Shown piece by piece: positions 34,677 to 47,683 of a stretch of 64,000 nucleotides of DNA (positions within the stretch are counted from its first letter, which is position 1; the number at the start of each line of letters is the position of its first letter). This DNA is from Pontederia crassipes (taxonomy: Eukaryota; Streptophyta; Magnoliopsida; Commelinales; Pontederiaceae), in contig CM060193.1 of NCBI GenBank assembly GCA_030549335.1, positions 59,921,146-59,985,145 on the forward strand, given 5' to 3'. The notes beneath the pieces were generated by a model. The model was not told where the DNA came from and did no database searches. It saw only the letters and a list, made by a program, of their open reading frames with translations. A program made the position numbers and the translations under genes.

Positions 34677-36960
34677 CTAGGTTTGGGAGTTATTGTTATC
34701 ATTCTGGACGTTCGACCCAGACATGCTCGGTCCATAGCCTCGTGGGGATGGATTCTGCGTCGGAATCAATCCCTGAATCGCCTGCAATAGCGGAGTCAAC
34801 TGCTGCAACACCTGTTGTGACACCTGCTGTGATATCTGCGCCGATAACTGCTGCGATAGCTGCTGTGAGAGCTGCGTCATATCAGGTGCAGCGGATGAGC
34901 TCGGAGCAGATGCACCTCCTGCATATCCTCTAATCCTCCTAAGTATCTGAGTGTCTGTGCCGAGGCCATGCAAGTATTCCCTCGTGTCGTGCCGGCCACC
35001 TCCTCTCAAACAGCAGGGTCCTCTATGAAATAGTAAAATTATACAATCATATAATATATAAATTATATATCAAGAAACACATAAATTAAAAATATGACAA
35101 AACCAACGAAAAAATATTACCTGGTGGCTGAGTACTCGGATCATCTCCATACTTTTCAGCCATTTTTGCATTATACTCATCTTAAAAAATTTAAACATTG
35201 TGTATTTCAAAAATAGTGCACTAACGCCAACAGCCAAATGACCATGTCATGAGACTTAGCAGAAGCCTACGAGCAATGGGCGTGACTAAGTCGTTTGTCT
35301 TTCGACTCTTATGAATGGCCTCATAGACCACACGAAAACCTACGGGCCCATCTTCTTTCTCCTCCTACAATAAAGTTTCAAATTTGATAACATAAATATA
35401 AGTCAAAAGTTTAATAAATTGAATTTATATGTAAATTACCATGCGCCATCGATGCTTGTTAAATCGCATCGACCCCCCTATGTGGATGTGGGCCTCGAGC
35501 TTCGAAAGACGGTTAACTCTTGCCTTTTCCGACTTCCTTTGTGAACATCAAATACTTACACTTTCAAAAACTATAAATTTAATAAAAATAATTTAAAAGT
35601 AAACATACTTACCACTTCCTACATAAGGACTCCCAAACCGAGCGCCTAATATGCCTTGGGCATCTTTGTATGCCCTGCTCCAAAGTGAGGCCGGCGGAAG
35701 TGACGACCTTGCGAAACTTGTATAATCGATTCCGGAGGTGTTTCACAACGACCTCCTCAAAAGCTCTTCGGATCATCCCTAAACTAAGATCCGGATGAAA
35801 CTGATTTGCCTCCTACAAAATACGTTAAAACTTATTACTTTTAAAATAATATAAATCCAATTATGTAACCCAAATAGAAGATCGTACCATAAAGACTCGA
35901 AAGATGTCATTCCGCACTTGAATTGGGACATCTTTCCAGGATCCTGCCCCTTTCGGCAAGTGGAAAAGAATGAGAGCACTGACATCCCGCACGGTACTAG
36001 TGGGTATGAAAGTGGTCCTGTCAATTACAAAGAAGAATTAATTTTCAACGATAATCAAAACTATAACAAAATTTGTACAACTTATTTAACTTACGGTCGA
36101 GCAATATTATTCACAGTGCCCACCCCATTATCGTGTTACCCCTCTTCATCACTCGAAGATGAATCATCATCCGATATAACTGGGGTAGGCTGTGAGAGTC
36201 CGACATCATCTATGAGACCTAATATATAATAAATCATTAGTGTCATACCAAATTAAAGTTGTGATAATTGATAGATGTACAATAATGTTCTCACCTCGAT
36301 TGATGTGTACCGCAGCATGATCAGTGGCAATCCGCTCGTCTGAATGAATTGGGCTAGATGCTTGTGCTATCGGTGGCATAGCAACTGACATTATTCAAAA
36401 ATAACTAATATAATTAATTGAGAAATGTCAATAGCAATAAATATATCACCTGACGTAAGATGTCGTTCGCCAACGCTAGAATGTGGTGAATTGTCTAGTA
36501 TTCTTGCCGGTGGAGGTGGGGTAGCAACTATCATTATAAGAAAATATATAAAATTTGGCTCCTATTTAAAATTATGAAATATACAAAAAATAACCTGGTG
36601 TGACATGACGATCGTCGTCGTGCGATCGAGACGTCCCACTATGTTCCTCGTCGACGGTGGAGCAACTGTGACAAAAGCAAAATATTTAAAAAATGTTATC
36701 TCCTACTATCTATTGCCTACAATGTGTCATGTACCTGGAGTGATACGCTGAGCAGACTCGCCAATGGATCGCCTACTATGTGACGATCCGACTACGTGCC
36801 CCGTCGGCAGCGGAGGAACTAATATTATTAAAAAAAGAATTTAACTATTATAATCAACTATAAATAAGCAGCTCACAATAAATATATTACTTGGTGGTTG
36901 TGATGGCTGGTTCATCTGGAGTGAACGTCTGGAAGAGCGAGATAACCCAGATGCTCGACC
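34677..36960 (-). CDS. TNPA-like accessory transposition protein (element C), spliced
   Basis: Several exon-like blocks carry consensus splice sites on the - strand. One block, ending at a GTACGAT donor near 35887, contains LILFHLPKGAGSWKDVP. The block at about 35637-35813 starts after TTTGTAG, contains VTSAGLTLEQGIQRCP and ends in GTAAGT. The block at about 35230-35368 starts after TTGTAG and contains EDGPVGFRVVYEAIHKS. The last block, 34677-35009, has a QLSQQLSQQLSAQ coiled-coil-like run near the C-terminus. This layout fits Transposase_24/TNPA proteins, which bind subterminal repeats and help bring the ends together. The frame seems largely open, but exons above 36.1 kb are uncertain. Confidence 0.6.
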
Positions 36961-37083
36961 CCAAGTAATCATGACTGAAAAAAAGAACGAAACTTCTCTT
37001 ATTATCGGTAACCATATATAACTTAAAAATAAAGTAAAAAGCTTATGTCATTAGAATAACTACGGGATTCATTCGCTTGTTTC

Positions 37084-40019
37084 GTATTCTAATTCATTTT
37101 CATCATCTTCATCATCGTCACTATAATCTTGGTTCGAGTCATCGTCAACGAAATTATCAAAATTCACTTTCAAGAGGTCATTTGAATTGAACTCTTCCAT
37201 TGGCTTAGCGTCATCGACCAATTAAAAATTCTCAACTCCATCGACTACATCAATCTTCTCATTCACTCTATCTTCTTGATAGTATTCATCCATGGGCACA
37301 TCGTTGTATACGGATGATGCTTCATTATTATCTACCATTATTTCTTCTAAGAATAGTCTACTCCTCACCTTGCATGATGCCCACCATTCATCCTTGGTTC
37401 TTTTCAATGGATACTTAGTGTAGTACACTTGTTGCACTTGTTCTGCCAATACGAATGGATCGTATGACTAAAGTCTTGACCGACAGTGAGATCTCTGTCA
37501 TTCAAGATAACTTTATGTCCTGTACTAAGAAGTCGACATGAGTACTTGAAGATGGATAGAATATTCATGTCAACTTCTCTTTCACCACCATCATTGTTTC
37601 TTGGAACTTGGGTGTGTTGTGATTGTATGTGTGGCTCAAAGTATTTTGAAGTGAAGTTTGACACCTCCTCAATGAAATATGCTTCACATATGGAGCCTTC
37701 AATTTTTGCCTTATTCTTTGCCTTCCTTTTCGAATATAACATGCACCTTTCGAAAGGATACATCCATCGATACTAAATCGAACCCGCAATTTTTGTTTCA
37801 TATGGTAGATGTACAATCAAATGTTCCAACTCATCAAAGAAAGAAGGTGAAAATATCTTCTCAGCCTTGTACATGGTAATCACAATAAAAGCCTCTAACC
37901 GAGAGATGTCTTCTTTTCGAACGATGGATGCACAAAGCTCTTTAAAGAACATAGACAATTCTGTTAGAACCTTCCAGATGGCCTTTGGCAAAAGTTCTTT
38001 AAAGGCAATTGGAAGCAGTCTTTGCATAAAAATATGACAGTCATGACTCTTCATCCCATGTATCTTCTCATTGTCCAAGTTAAAACAACGAGATATGTTT
38101 GATACATATCCGTCGGGGAATTTCAATTGCTTTACCCATTCGAAAATCACTTTTCTTTGATCATTGCTCAAGGTATAAGTAACTTTTGACTTTTTTGCAT
38201 TTTAAGTTGAATGATATCTAACTATGGTCTTTTGCATATTAATTTCATGTCTTCGCGAGCCTGTATCCTATCTTTTGTTCTTCTTTTAACATCCATAATA
38301 GTGTTGAAGATGTTGTCAAATACGTTCTTCTCCACATGCATGACGTCCAGGTTATGACGTACCAGTTTGAAGACCAATAAGGCAACTCCCAAAAAATACT
38401 TCTTTTCTCCCAATTATGTTCACTTCCAAACCCAATTTGCTTATAACTACCGGCCTTCAGTCCGAATGACACTTCACTAAGCTTGTTTACTTGCTCTAGC
38501 AATTCTTTTCCCGTCAAATGAGTTGGAGATAAAGTGTTCTCGGATGTATTCTTTTTAAATGAGTTTCGATCACGACGCATCGAAATCTCCAATGGCAAAA
38601 ACATCCTATGACAATCAAACTAGCAAACTTTCCTATAATTTTTCAAATAAAATGATTTCATATTCTTTTTACATATGGGACAAGCAAGTTTACCTTTTGT
38701 GCTCCAACCACTCAACATTTCATATGCCAAAAAATCCATATTAATGCGGCTCTCATAATGAAATTTTACTTTTTAGATTTATCATAGATAATCACGCCAT
38801 CCTCCCACAATATCTTGTGTACATCAATCAAAGGTCTTAAGTAAACATCTAAACTTTTACCAGGAGATCGAGGACTCGGGATCATACAGGTAAGCCATAT
38901 ATTCTTTCGTCTCATACACATGCTCGGAGGCAAATTATAAGGTGTCACAAAAAATTGGCCAACATGAATAAGCAAAACTTGATGAGCCAAATGGATTGAA
39001 GCCATCGGTGCAAAGTCCTAATCTAACATTGCGTGATTCTGCAGAAAAAGCCGGATGAAATGTATCAAATCGTCTCCATGCCTCCGCATCCGAAGGATGT
39101 GTAATTGAATTTTGATCCCCACGTGCCCCTTCTCTGTGCCACTTTTTAAATGATGCAGTTTTTTCAGAAAGAAATAGACGTAGTCTTGGAACAATCAGAA
39201 AGTATCTAAATATTGCATTTGTCACATTTTTTTCGTACTTTGGAAATTCTTTTTCGACTTGAATTTAGGCTCACCACAAATATAACAACTCATAAGTGAG
39301 TTATTTTCCTTGTAGTACAACATGCAATGATTGCGGCATACATCAATCTTCTGATATTCCAACCCTAAATCTCTCATCAACCGTTTGCACTTGTAAAAAT
39401 GTCCCGGTAATTTCTCTGAAGTTGGAAGCATACTCTTAATAATGGCAAGCATCTGGTCAAAACAACTTTCACTCATATTAAATTTTAATTTTAAGTTCAT
39501 TAGTTGTGCCACTGTAGAAAGTGTAGTTTGCTTCACGCATCTATCGCATAAAGGTTCATCTGCTTCGAGAAGATTATAAAACTTAGAAGCTGAAGGATTC
39601 AGATCTTCTTCAATCAATGTTTCGCCAACATTTTCTCCTAACATTGCATCTCGTATCATGTCCATGTACGGATTGCTCGAGTCGCCCACAACAGTATCTA
39701 CATCCGTTATTTCTTTAGCCCATCTTTTTTCGCCATGAAAGATCCAATTTGTGTATGTCAGTAAGAAACCGTTGTAATATAAATTCTTCTGCACATCATA
39801 TCTTACTTTCCACTGATAACATTTGCACTTCCGGCATGGATACAAGATTTCACCATATGAAGAAGCAACACCTTCATTTTGATATGCCACATTAATGAAT
39901 TCATTAACACCATCCTTATATTCTTCAGTTATTACGCCATGTTTATCCTTCCAACAACGAATCCAACTACGATCTGGCTTAATCATTTTTGTAACGGACA
40001 ACATTAAGCCATATGTCAA
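37084..40019 (-). pseudogene. TNP2 transposase (element C), probably broken
   Basis: In order along the - strand are the N-terminal associated domain (RSWIRCWKDKHG, CRKCKCYQW), the Transposase_21 core (KIDVCRNHCMLYY, HPSDAEAWRRFD, VRLGLCTDGFNPFG, YSCWPIF), the HNLDVMHVEKNVFDNI block, DUF4218 (LKFPDGYVSNISRCF, KSHDCHIFMQRLLP), and DUF4216 with an acidic tail. TNP2 is the catalytic transposase that cuts at the CACTA ends. The sequence moves between frames at several points. Some shifts may be introns and others look like decay (for example within 38222-38604, where two frames both carry family sequence). All domains are represented, so the length is near that of an intact TNP2. Confidence 0.85.
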
Positions 40020-40389
40020 TAAATTCGTGTACTTGAAACATGTGATTTTGAACTTACGAAGTCCAAAATCACATGTTTCAAGTACTTCATCGTCGAATCA
40101 TAATATCATTTCATCACCAAGAGGTTCTAGTAATTAAGTAGTATTTTATCACCAAGAGGTTCTATGTCAATAGTAACTAAAGTAATAGCAATAGTTTCTC
40201 GTAATTAAGTAGTATAACTTAACATGCATTAGTAACTAACTTAACAACAATAGTTTCAAGTGATTAAGTGGTATTTAACTGAACATGCATTAATAATTAA
40301 CTTAGCAACAATAGTTCCAAGTAATTAAGTAGTATTTAACTTCCATGCATTAGTAATTAACTTAACATGGTGGCGGGCTAGTACCTTCT

Positions 40390-41060
40390 TAACCGGAGAG
40401 AGATGACGGCGGACGGCGGGCAGGGGTGGAGGAAGGTGGCGGGCGATGGCCGACAGAGGAGCGCGGTGGAGGCGGCGGTGGAGGTGGAGAGCGACCGAAG
40501 CGGAGGTCGGCACAGTGGAGGAGGGCGGTGGAGGCGGAGGGCGGTGGTGGAGGCGGAGGGCGGCGGTGGAGGCGGAGGGCGGTTGAGGCGGAGGGCGGCG
40601 GAGGCGGAGATTGGCGTGGTGGAGGAGGCCGGTGGAGGCGGAGGGTGGCGGAGACGGAGGTCCGTGCGGAGGGCGGTGGAGGAGGCGGAGGCGGCGGTGG
40701 AGGGCGGCGGAGGCGCGCGGAGGAGGAGGCGATGGAAGGCCGGCGGAGGAGGAGGAGGTGGAGGAGGCGTTGTGCGGTGGAGGAGGCGGACATCGGTGGT
40801 GGAGGAGGCGGAGAGCGGTGGAGGAGGCGGAGAGCGATGGAGGAGGCGAAGGCGGCGGTGGAGGGTGGCGGAGGCGCGCGGAGGAGGAGGGCGGAGGAGG
40901 AGGAGGAGGAGGAGGAGGCGGTGGAAGGCCGATGGAGGAGGAAGAGGCGGAGGAGGTAGACGTCGGCGCGGTGGAGGAGACGGCGGAGGTCGGCGCAGGG
41001 CAGTAGAGGAGGCGAAGATGACGGAGGCAAAGGCGGTGGAGGAGTCGATCGTCGGTGTCT
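40390..41060. repeat. GGAGGCGG-type purine-rich repeat (element C)
   Basis: About 670 bases are almost entirely built from GGAGG, GGCGG and GAGGCGG units on the + strand. It lies just upstream of the C TNP2 start (which reads leftward). Long Gly/Arg and Pro/Ser frames across it are products of composition. Confidence 0.9.
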
Positions 41061-41299
41061 AGCGTCGGGCGTCGTCGGGCGTCATCGGGCGTCGAACAGA
41101 GGGGTAAATAGTAAACAGTGAAAACGAAGAAGAGGGGTTAGGGATTTAAGTAAATTCTTTAGCGTCTCATTCTTCAGTGTTGCTACGTAGACGCTATATA
41201 GGCGCCCTATTGTGTCGCTAACCCTATAGCGACATAATAGCATCGCATTAGCGTCTACTAAGACCTGGCGTCTCAACATTGTGACGCCGGAGAGACACT

Positions 41300-41490
41300 A
41301 ATTTTTTTATTTATTTCTAATTTTCTATTATGTATGTAATTTTATTTATCAATATAGCGTCTCATCGCATTGTGCTCTGTTCCAATTGTTTTATTCTCTT
41401 CCGACAATCTATCATGTATGCATATAAAATTATAAGTGTATATGTGTCTATAAAAAAATTGTGTGTATATATATATATGTAATATATGCG

Positions 41491-41538
<48 letters not shown>

Positions 41539-41810
41539 ATATATGCATATGTATATGTCTACGTGTGAGAGATTAAGTCACAACAATGTGTTTATCTATA
41601 TGTATTATAAATATATACGTGTATGTATATGTCTATACATGTGCGAGACATATATAGATAACGTGTATATGCATACGTATTCCAAGTGTATATATGTATG
41701 TATATATTTATATGTGTGAGATTAAGTGATAATAATATGTATATGTCTACTTATTATATATAAGTATAAGTATATACACGTATACGTGCCCGAGTAAGTG
41801 AGTGTTTAAA
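41300..41810. repeat. TA/TATG-rich satellite-like stretch (element C)
   Basis: AT microsatellite DNA, including a long (TA)n at about 41490-41535 and scattered TATGTATATG units, separating two clusters of GACGCT subterminal repeats. Confidence 0.85.
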
Positions 41811-42741
41811 AGTTGGCTACGACGGCAATACAGACGCTATTAAGTCGCTAGAGGAGATTAGCGACCCCGTAGCGTCAAATTAGCATCTAAACTTATTCGC
41901 GTCTCAAGAAGGTGACGCTACAGAGACGCCAATAGTGTCACCATAGCTTCGACAATGTCGGAGGCTCTAGTTAGACTCGAAGTTGACGCTATTGAGTCTC
42001 TAAGGTGATACTAAAATATAATAATTTGTAGCAAATCACTCTCTTAATTCAACCATCATAATTTCATGATTAAGAATATAAAAATAATATATGCATAATT
42101 AAGATATGATATATATTGTATGTATAAATAATATATATAATATAGGTAACAAACTATATATTTAGGAACACTCCTATGATGTAAAAATACATATATATGT
42201 AATCATGTAGTACATATATATAATATAGGTAATCATGTAGGAATACATATATATGCTGATACTACTAATATAATATTTAATTTATTTATTGATTAACAGA
42301 TAGTATATATAATATATAGGGTAGGGTTTAAATATAAAACAAATAGCGATATAAATATAGATAACCTTTAAGTAATCACATTGCCATCTACATAGCGTCG
42401 TTTAAACATGTGACGCCAGATAGCATCTCTTTAGAGCCGCATGGTGTGCGACGCGAAGTCAGCGTCGAGAAATGTCGATGTGAGAACGGCGCTAGGTTCT
42501 CCCGTGCATTTTCGCTCCGTGGCGCGTAAGAATAGCGTCTACGTAGCATCTCCAAAGCACCTTCGTTAGCATATATTTCGTTAATAGCTAAGAACACGCT
42601 ACTAAGACACTATTGAGAGGCAAATAGCGTCTCATTATTGGGACGCAACGTCGATGCCATCAAGGCGCTAGTGACGTCTATTTAGCATCACTAAGATATA
42701 CGATGCTAATTCGCGTTGCTAATCGCCCATTTTTTGTAGTG

Positions 42742-44863
42742 AGGATGCCACGACAGACCTTTCTTCCGGAACTTCATCATTCCGATGAACTCTAGTCCTC
42801 GCACACTTAACATGAGAATCAAAGTAGTAGGAACAAAAGTACAAAACCTCTTGAATCATATAGGCTCAACATATGGATCATTCGACACGTGATTTGTTCT
42901 TAACCGTCCTTTTAATTCGATTAAGATATCTTTCAAAAAGATACATCCACCTATATTGTCAGATTCGATGCATAACCATCCAGCATTTCTTAGCTCTTGG
43001 ATCCATCGACACACTTGAGTCTTCTACTCTTTGGTGAGAGCATAACTTGCCTTTGGCTTAGATAATCTACCGTTAGGTAAACCAATTAAGTGCAACTCTG
43101 TGCCGTCGACAATACTCCTTCAAATCTAGTCTCGCCTTGAGGTTGTCCTTTGTTTTACCCTTAATGTCCATTACAGTATTGAATACATTTTCAAACACAT
43201 TTTTTTTCAATGTGCATGATATCCAAATTGTGACGTATCAAACAATCCTTCCAATAAGGTAAATCTCAGAATATACATCGTTTAATCCAATTATGAGAAA
43301 CACCATACTCATTGTATGTGACATTTGGATCATCGACAATTCTACATAGAGTATTGACAATGTGAAATAATTGAGGTCCTGAGCGTCTGACCGGAGCCAT
43401 GTCGTGCACAACTCTATTCCATCGAAAGGCATTTCGATTATTTCTGTACAGATGATCTGCTCTAAGAAATTGTCTATGACAATCAAATCAGTTATTTTTA
43501 TCCCATTTCTCAAAGTGAATTCATCTGAGTGTTTCATGCAATATGGACAAGCTAGTTTTCCTATCTTCCAACCAGATAACATCTCATACGCAGGAAAATC
43601 ATTAATTGTCCACAATAAGGCAGCTTTCAAGTTAAAGTTTTATTTCATCGACACATCAAAAGCGACGACACTATCCTACGGTTCTTTTAATTCGTCAATT
43701 AGATACTGTAAATATACGTCTATCTTCTGTTTAGGACTGTCATGACCAAATAAGACATGTAAAAAACATATAAGGTGCGGATATAGAAATTCCAAGAGGC
43801 AAATTATATGGTGTTACGATGATCGGCCAACATGAATAAGGAATTGAAGTCTGATCGTACGGTGTAAAACTATCCGCGCATATTCCGAGCCTTATGTTCC
43901 TTTCGTCACTAGCAAAATCTGGATGCATATGATCAAAATGTTTTCATGCTTTACCATTCGATGGGTGAAGCATGACACCTTCAGAAGTATTATGTTGTGC
44001 ATGCCACTTCATTTGCGACGCTGACCCTAGAGACGAGTATAGTCTTTTAAGTCTTGGAATAAGAGGCAAATAATGCATTCTCTTCGCAGCTACTTGAGTC
44101 TTGTTAGTCACTCTATATCGTTCGGTCCATAAAATTTGCATTCATTTAGATTGATGTCATCACTATAATATAACGTACAACCATTACGACAACAATCTAT
44201 TTTAATTGAGCCGAGACCAAGTTTAGAAATAAGTCTTTTTGTCCTATAAAAATTTTCAAGAATGCGAGCCCCAGTTGATGTGACCTCTTTTAAAATATCT
44301 AAAAATGCATCAAAACATGCTTGTGAAATATTGTGATATGCTTTCAGATTCAACATTCTAACAACAAGTGATAATTCCGAATGACTTTCACACCCAGGCC
44401 ATAAGGGCTGGCTCGAAGCATTTAGCAACTCAAAAAAATCTGTTGCTTTTGGATTTGGTGTCTCTTCATCTTGTTGAAATCCTATATTCCCATACTCAGT
44501 TGCAACTGCGTCATAAACTAGTTGTTCGTATTGCGAAGTAAATCCTTCATGAGGATCGACAAAATAGGGAACTTGATTTGGTACGCTTGTTGAAGGTTCT
44601 CCTTCACCTAAATCATGCCATTGCTAATAATTTGGTTTGAAATCCTTTCTATACAAGTGAACCTTAACTGTCTCTATCGTTTGCAACTTTGTGCTAAGAT
44701 ATTTCAAACAAGAGCACCTAATTGTTCCTTCCCGTTGAAATTGCAAAGATTGACAACCCACAGTAGTATAATAATCAACGCCATCTATGAATTGTTGTGT
44801 CAAACCTCTACGACTAGGATTATTTCTATTGTATATCCATCGACGATCATTCAAGTATGACAA
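42742..44863 (-). pseudogene. TNP2 transposase N-terminal and core part (element B)
   Basis: Pieces on the - strand are the N-terminal domain at 44624-44863 (DRRWIYNRNNPSRRGL), core pieces at 44108-44428 (IKIDCCRNGCTLYY), 43740-43928 (VRLGICADSFTPY) and 43238-43630 (WTINDFPAYEMLSGW), and a DUF4218-like tail up to the edge of element C. The frame changes repeatedly, so it is a relic. Its missing C-terminal part lies at 33.0-33.99 kb. Confidence 0.8.
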
Positions 44864-44935
44864 TTTCTATATTATTTACATATTACACTAATTAATTTAC
44901 CCTAAATTTTGTAATAAAAGACATATCAGAATCTT

Positions 44936-45115
44936 AAACAATAATTATAACTAATCATAAACAATAATTAGAATTCATCATAAACACTAATTAGAACTAA
45001 TTAGTAACATCATAAACACTAATTAGAACTAATCATAAACAATAATTAGAATTCATCATAAACACTAATTAGAACTAATCAGAAACATCATAAACACTAA
45101 TTAGAACTAATCATA
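44936..45115. repeat. CATAAACACTAATTAGAACTAAT-type minisatellite
   Basis: Tandem and slightly varied copies of an AACACTAATTAGAACTAAT unit, about 25-50 bases per period, within element B just upstream of its TNP2 start. Confidence 0.85.
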
Positions 45116-45519
45116 TTTGCACTCTAAATTAACAATGTAAAACTAATGAGTAGAATCTAAAATAAGGAATTTAAAAATATTACGTATTTCATAACTACTA
45201 CAATAAATAGAATTCATATTTCATTGTCAACACATATCAATGGTAATTTCCTTAAAAATAATAACTTACGTCGTTTGGAGTGACAGAGACAATAAAATAA
45301 TTCCAATAACCTGCATTCAAATTAAACATAAGAAAACAAAACATATAATCTTCAAATTTATGAAACATTCATTTTATGCATTCTACACTACTAAAGTTGT
45401 CGAAAGTAGAACCCTCACAAAGCTCTTCAAGCAGCAAAACAATGTCTTGTACCAAAAATAAAAGTACATAAACATACATGAGAGAAAAAATACACTGCAC
45501 GAAGTCGTACCCTGATAGA

Positions 45520-46045
45520 ATTGGCCGCCATCCAGACAAGTCATCTGTCTGGCCCGTTCGGATATGTCCGGCACAGCCGGATCTGGCCACGGCGGCCGGA
45601 CCTGATTTGGCCGCGGCGGCCGGCCAGATCGGGCCGCGGTGGCTGGACCTGATCTGGCCACGACAGGCGGATCCGCGCACGGCCAGATCTGGCCACGACG
45701 GGCACATCTGACCATCGCGCGCGACCGGATCTGGCCGCCGCGGCGTGGGCAAGGGCCGGCGGAGGAGAACGCCGGAATGAATGACGGTTTGGGCAAGGGC
45801 AGAGGGGAGCGGCCGGAGGATGGGGGGAATGACGTACCTGCGCCGGAGACGAACGTTTGCAAAGGCAGCGGGCAGGTCGAGCAGGCGGCGCACGGCAGGT
45901 CACGAGCACAGGCCGGCGGCGGCGGGTCTCATAGGCGGCGACAGAGCGCGGATGCCGGAGATCAGGAGGGAGGTGACCGCCGGAGGCTAGGCACGCGCGC
46001 AAGAGATCGGGCCGGATCGAAGGGAGGGAAACCGAAATAGTGACA
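45520..46045. promoter_or_regulatory. GC-rich island upstream of TNP2 (element B)
   Basis: It is rich in CpG and in GATCTGGCC-type repeats and lies between the CGACGG subterminal repeats and the TNP2 start, the expected place for the element promoter and leader. Long frames on both strands are probably non-coding. Promoter function is inference. Confidence 0.45.
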
Positions 46046-46794
46046 GAGGGGTCGCATATTTATATTGTCAATTTTCGACGGTCAAAACCATCGAAATGTA
46101 GGTAAAAAATATAAAATATTAATTCAAATTCAGACGACCCAAACTGTCAAAACTTTCGACGGTTCTTCAAACAGTCGAAACTTTCGACGGTTCTAACCGT
46201 CGCATAATCTAATATTATATATGAAGTGAAATAGAAATATAAATTATATATATTTCGTTTCGATGGTCAAAACCGTCGAATTTTTCTAAACTATATATAA
46301 AATGAGTTCAAATTCCAACGGTTCTAATCGTCGAAAGTTTCGATGGTTCCTCGAACCCTCGCAACTTTCGACGGTCCAAACCGTCGAAATTAAAAATATA
46401 GATAAACTATTAAGTGTTGTTAACGTTAACATTTTTCGACGGGTAAGGCCGCTGAAAGTTTCGATGGATACAAGAACCGTCGAAACTTTCGACGGTCAGA
46501 GCCGTCGAAAGCCCACATGGAAAACTAATCACCCAGATTTACTATTTTCGACGGTCATGAGCATAAATTTTTTTGACATATATTGCGACCAATTTTAAAC
46601 CGTCATAAGTTTAGATGGCCGGAACTGTCGAAAACTTCTCCGACGATAATTACAACAGATATTTCAATCCGTCGAAAAATCCATCTGTACTCAGACGAAT
46701 TTCAGCCCGTCAAAAAAGAACCGTCGAAAATCATGCTTTTTCTTGTAGTGGCGCCAAACTTTAAGTTATTTATTAACTATAAATTGATTATGTA

Positions 46795-46860
46795 TATATG
46801 CATGTATATTTATATGTATATGCATGTATATGTATATATGTACAAATGTGTATGTATATG

Positions 46861-46893
<33 letters not shown>

Positions 46894-46925
46894 GTATGTA
46901 TATGTATATATGCATATGTATGTGT
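46795..46925. repeat. TATGTATATG microsatellite
   Basis: Irregular TATG/TATA repeats directly right of element B, inside element A. Confidence 0.9.
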
Positions 46926-47683
46926 AAGTTTGGATACAAAAAAATTCTAACAAAATTAGTATTTCTCAAAAAAAAAAATTAAAAACTCTATGTCAACTAA
47001 ACGGGACCATTCAATTCTGAGCGCTTCCGAAAGGTCTGATTTTTGAGAATGCACACTTTTGAGGTTTTTTATAATTAAAAAAATAGGTATTTTGATCATT
47101 GGAGGAAACATGAAACACATGAAACTTTGAAACGCCTATTTTTTCATGGCAATCCGAGCTAGGACTATGGAGAAATGACCGTTTCTATTTCGAAACTTTG
47201 CCCATTTTATTGAATTTCTTTCGACCTCTGATCACAGCGATTCTTGTGCGACTGGAATTTTCCCCGATTCCCTTTGGACTCATGTCGACGATCGTCAAAA
47301 ATCTTTTTTTCCCTAGGTTTTTAAATTCCGTCCAGCCTCCTAAAATCATCAAAAATACTAAAAAATCTTTCCTGAAGTTATCTATGGGACGTACAAATTT
47401 TACGATGATCCGACGGTCTGATCTCCGGCAAATGAAGAAGCACTATTACTCCAATTTTGAAATTTGGAAATTAGAGTATAATATATGTATAGCATGGTAT
47501 ATTAATTTTTTGTATATTATATAATAGAATAATATAGTATAGTAAGGTATATAATATAATATAATTTATAGTATAACATAGTATAGTATTATATATTATA
47601 GTAGTATAGTATTCGATAATATACTATACAATATATAACATATATTGCCAAAAGAGCATAAACTAGCATCTACTTAACGTCGC

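Larger units (their letters stand above)
33995..42741 (-). mobile_element. CACTA element C (innermost), nearly complete
   Basis: Termini are CACTACAAGAAAA at the left and TTTTTTGTAGTG at the right. Flanks are AGA and AGG, a 2-of-3 match to a target duplication. Subterminal repeats of the GACGCTA/TAGCGTC type lie at 34010-34440 and 41140-42740, interrupted by an AT-rich stretch. Both transposition genes are present on the - strand: TNP2-like (37.08-40.02 kb) and TNPA-like (34.68-36.96 kb). It is the youngest layer of the nest by position. The 8.75-kb size is normal for an autonomous CACTA element, but TNP2 appears broken. Confidence 0.87.
31513..46750 (-). mobile_element. CACTA element B (third level of the nest)
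   Basis: Clean termini CACTACAAGAAAAA and TTTTTCTTGTAGTG are flanked by a 3-bp duplication GCG (31510-31512 and 46751-46753). Subterminal repeats are of the CGACGGTT/AACCGTCG type. On the - strand it carries a GC-rich island, a TNP2-like gene and a TNPA-like gene. Element C is inserted into the TNP2 gene. Without C the element would be about 6.5 kb. The coding parts are interrupted in several places, so B is probably inactive. Confidence 0.88.

Noticed and set aside
40389-41062. Long open frames on both strands, up to about 219 codons
   Set aside because: They consist of Gly/Arg/Glu or Pro/Ser/Ala runs dictated by the GGAGGCGG repeat. All frames are open because the repeat lacks stop codons.
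44936-45115. Regularly spaced repeats that could suggest a CRISPR array
   Set aside because: The repeats are contiguous AT-rich minisatellite units without unique spacers, in a plant transposon.
45541-46040. Several frames of 130-175 codons on both strands
   Set aside because: GC-rich island inside CACTA element B; compositions are Arg/Pro/Ala-rich and no domain is visible.
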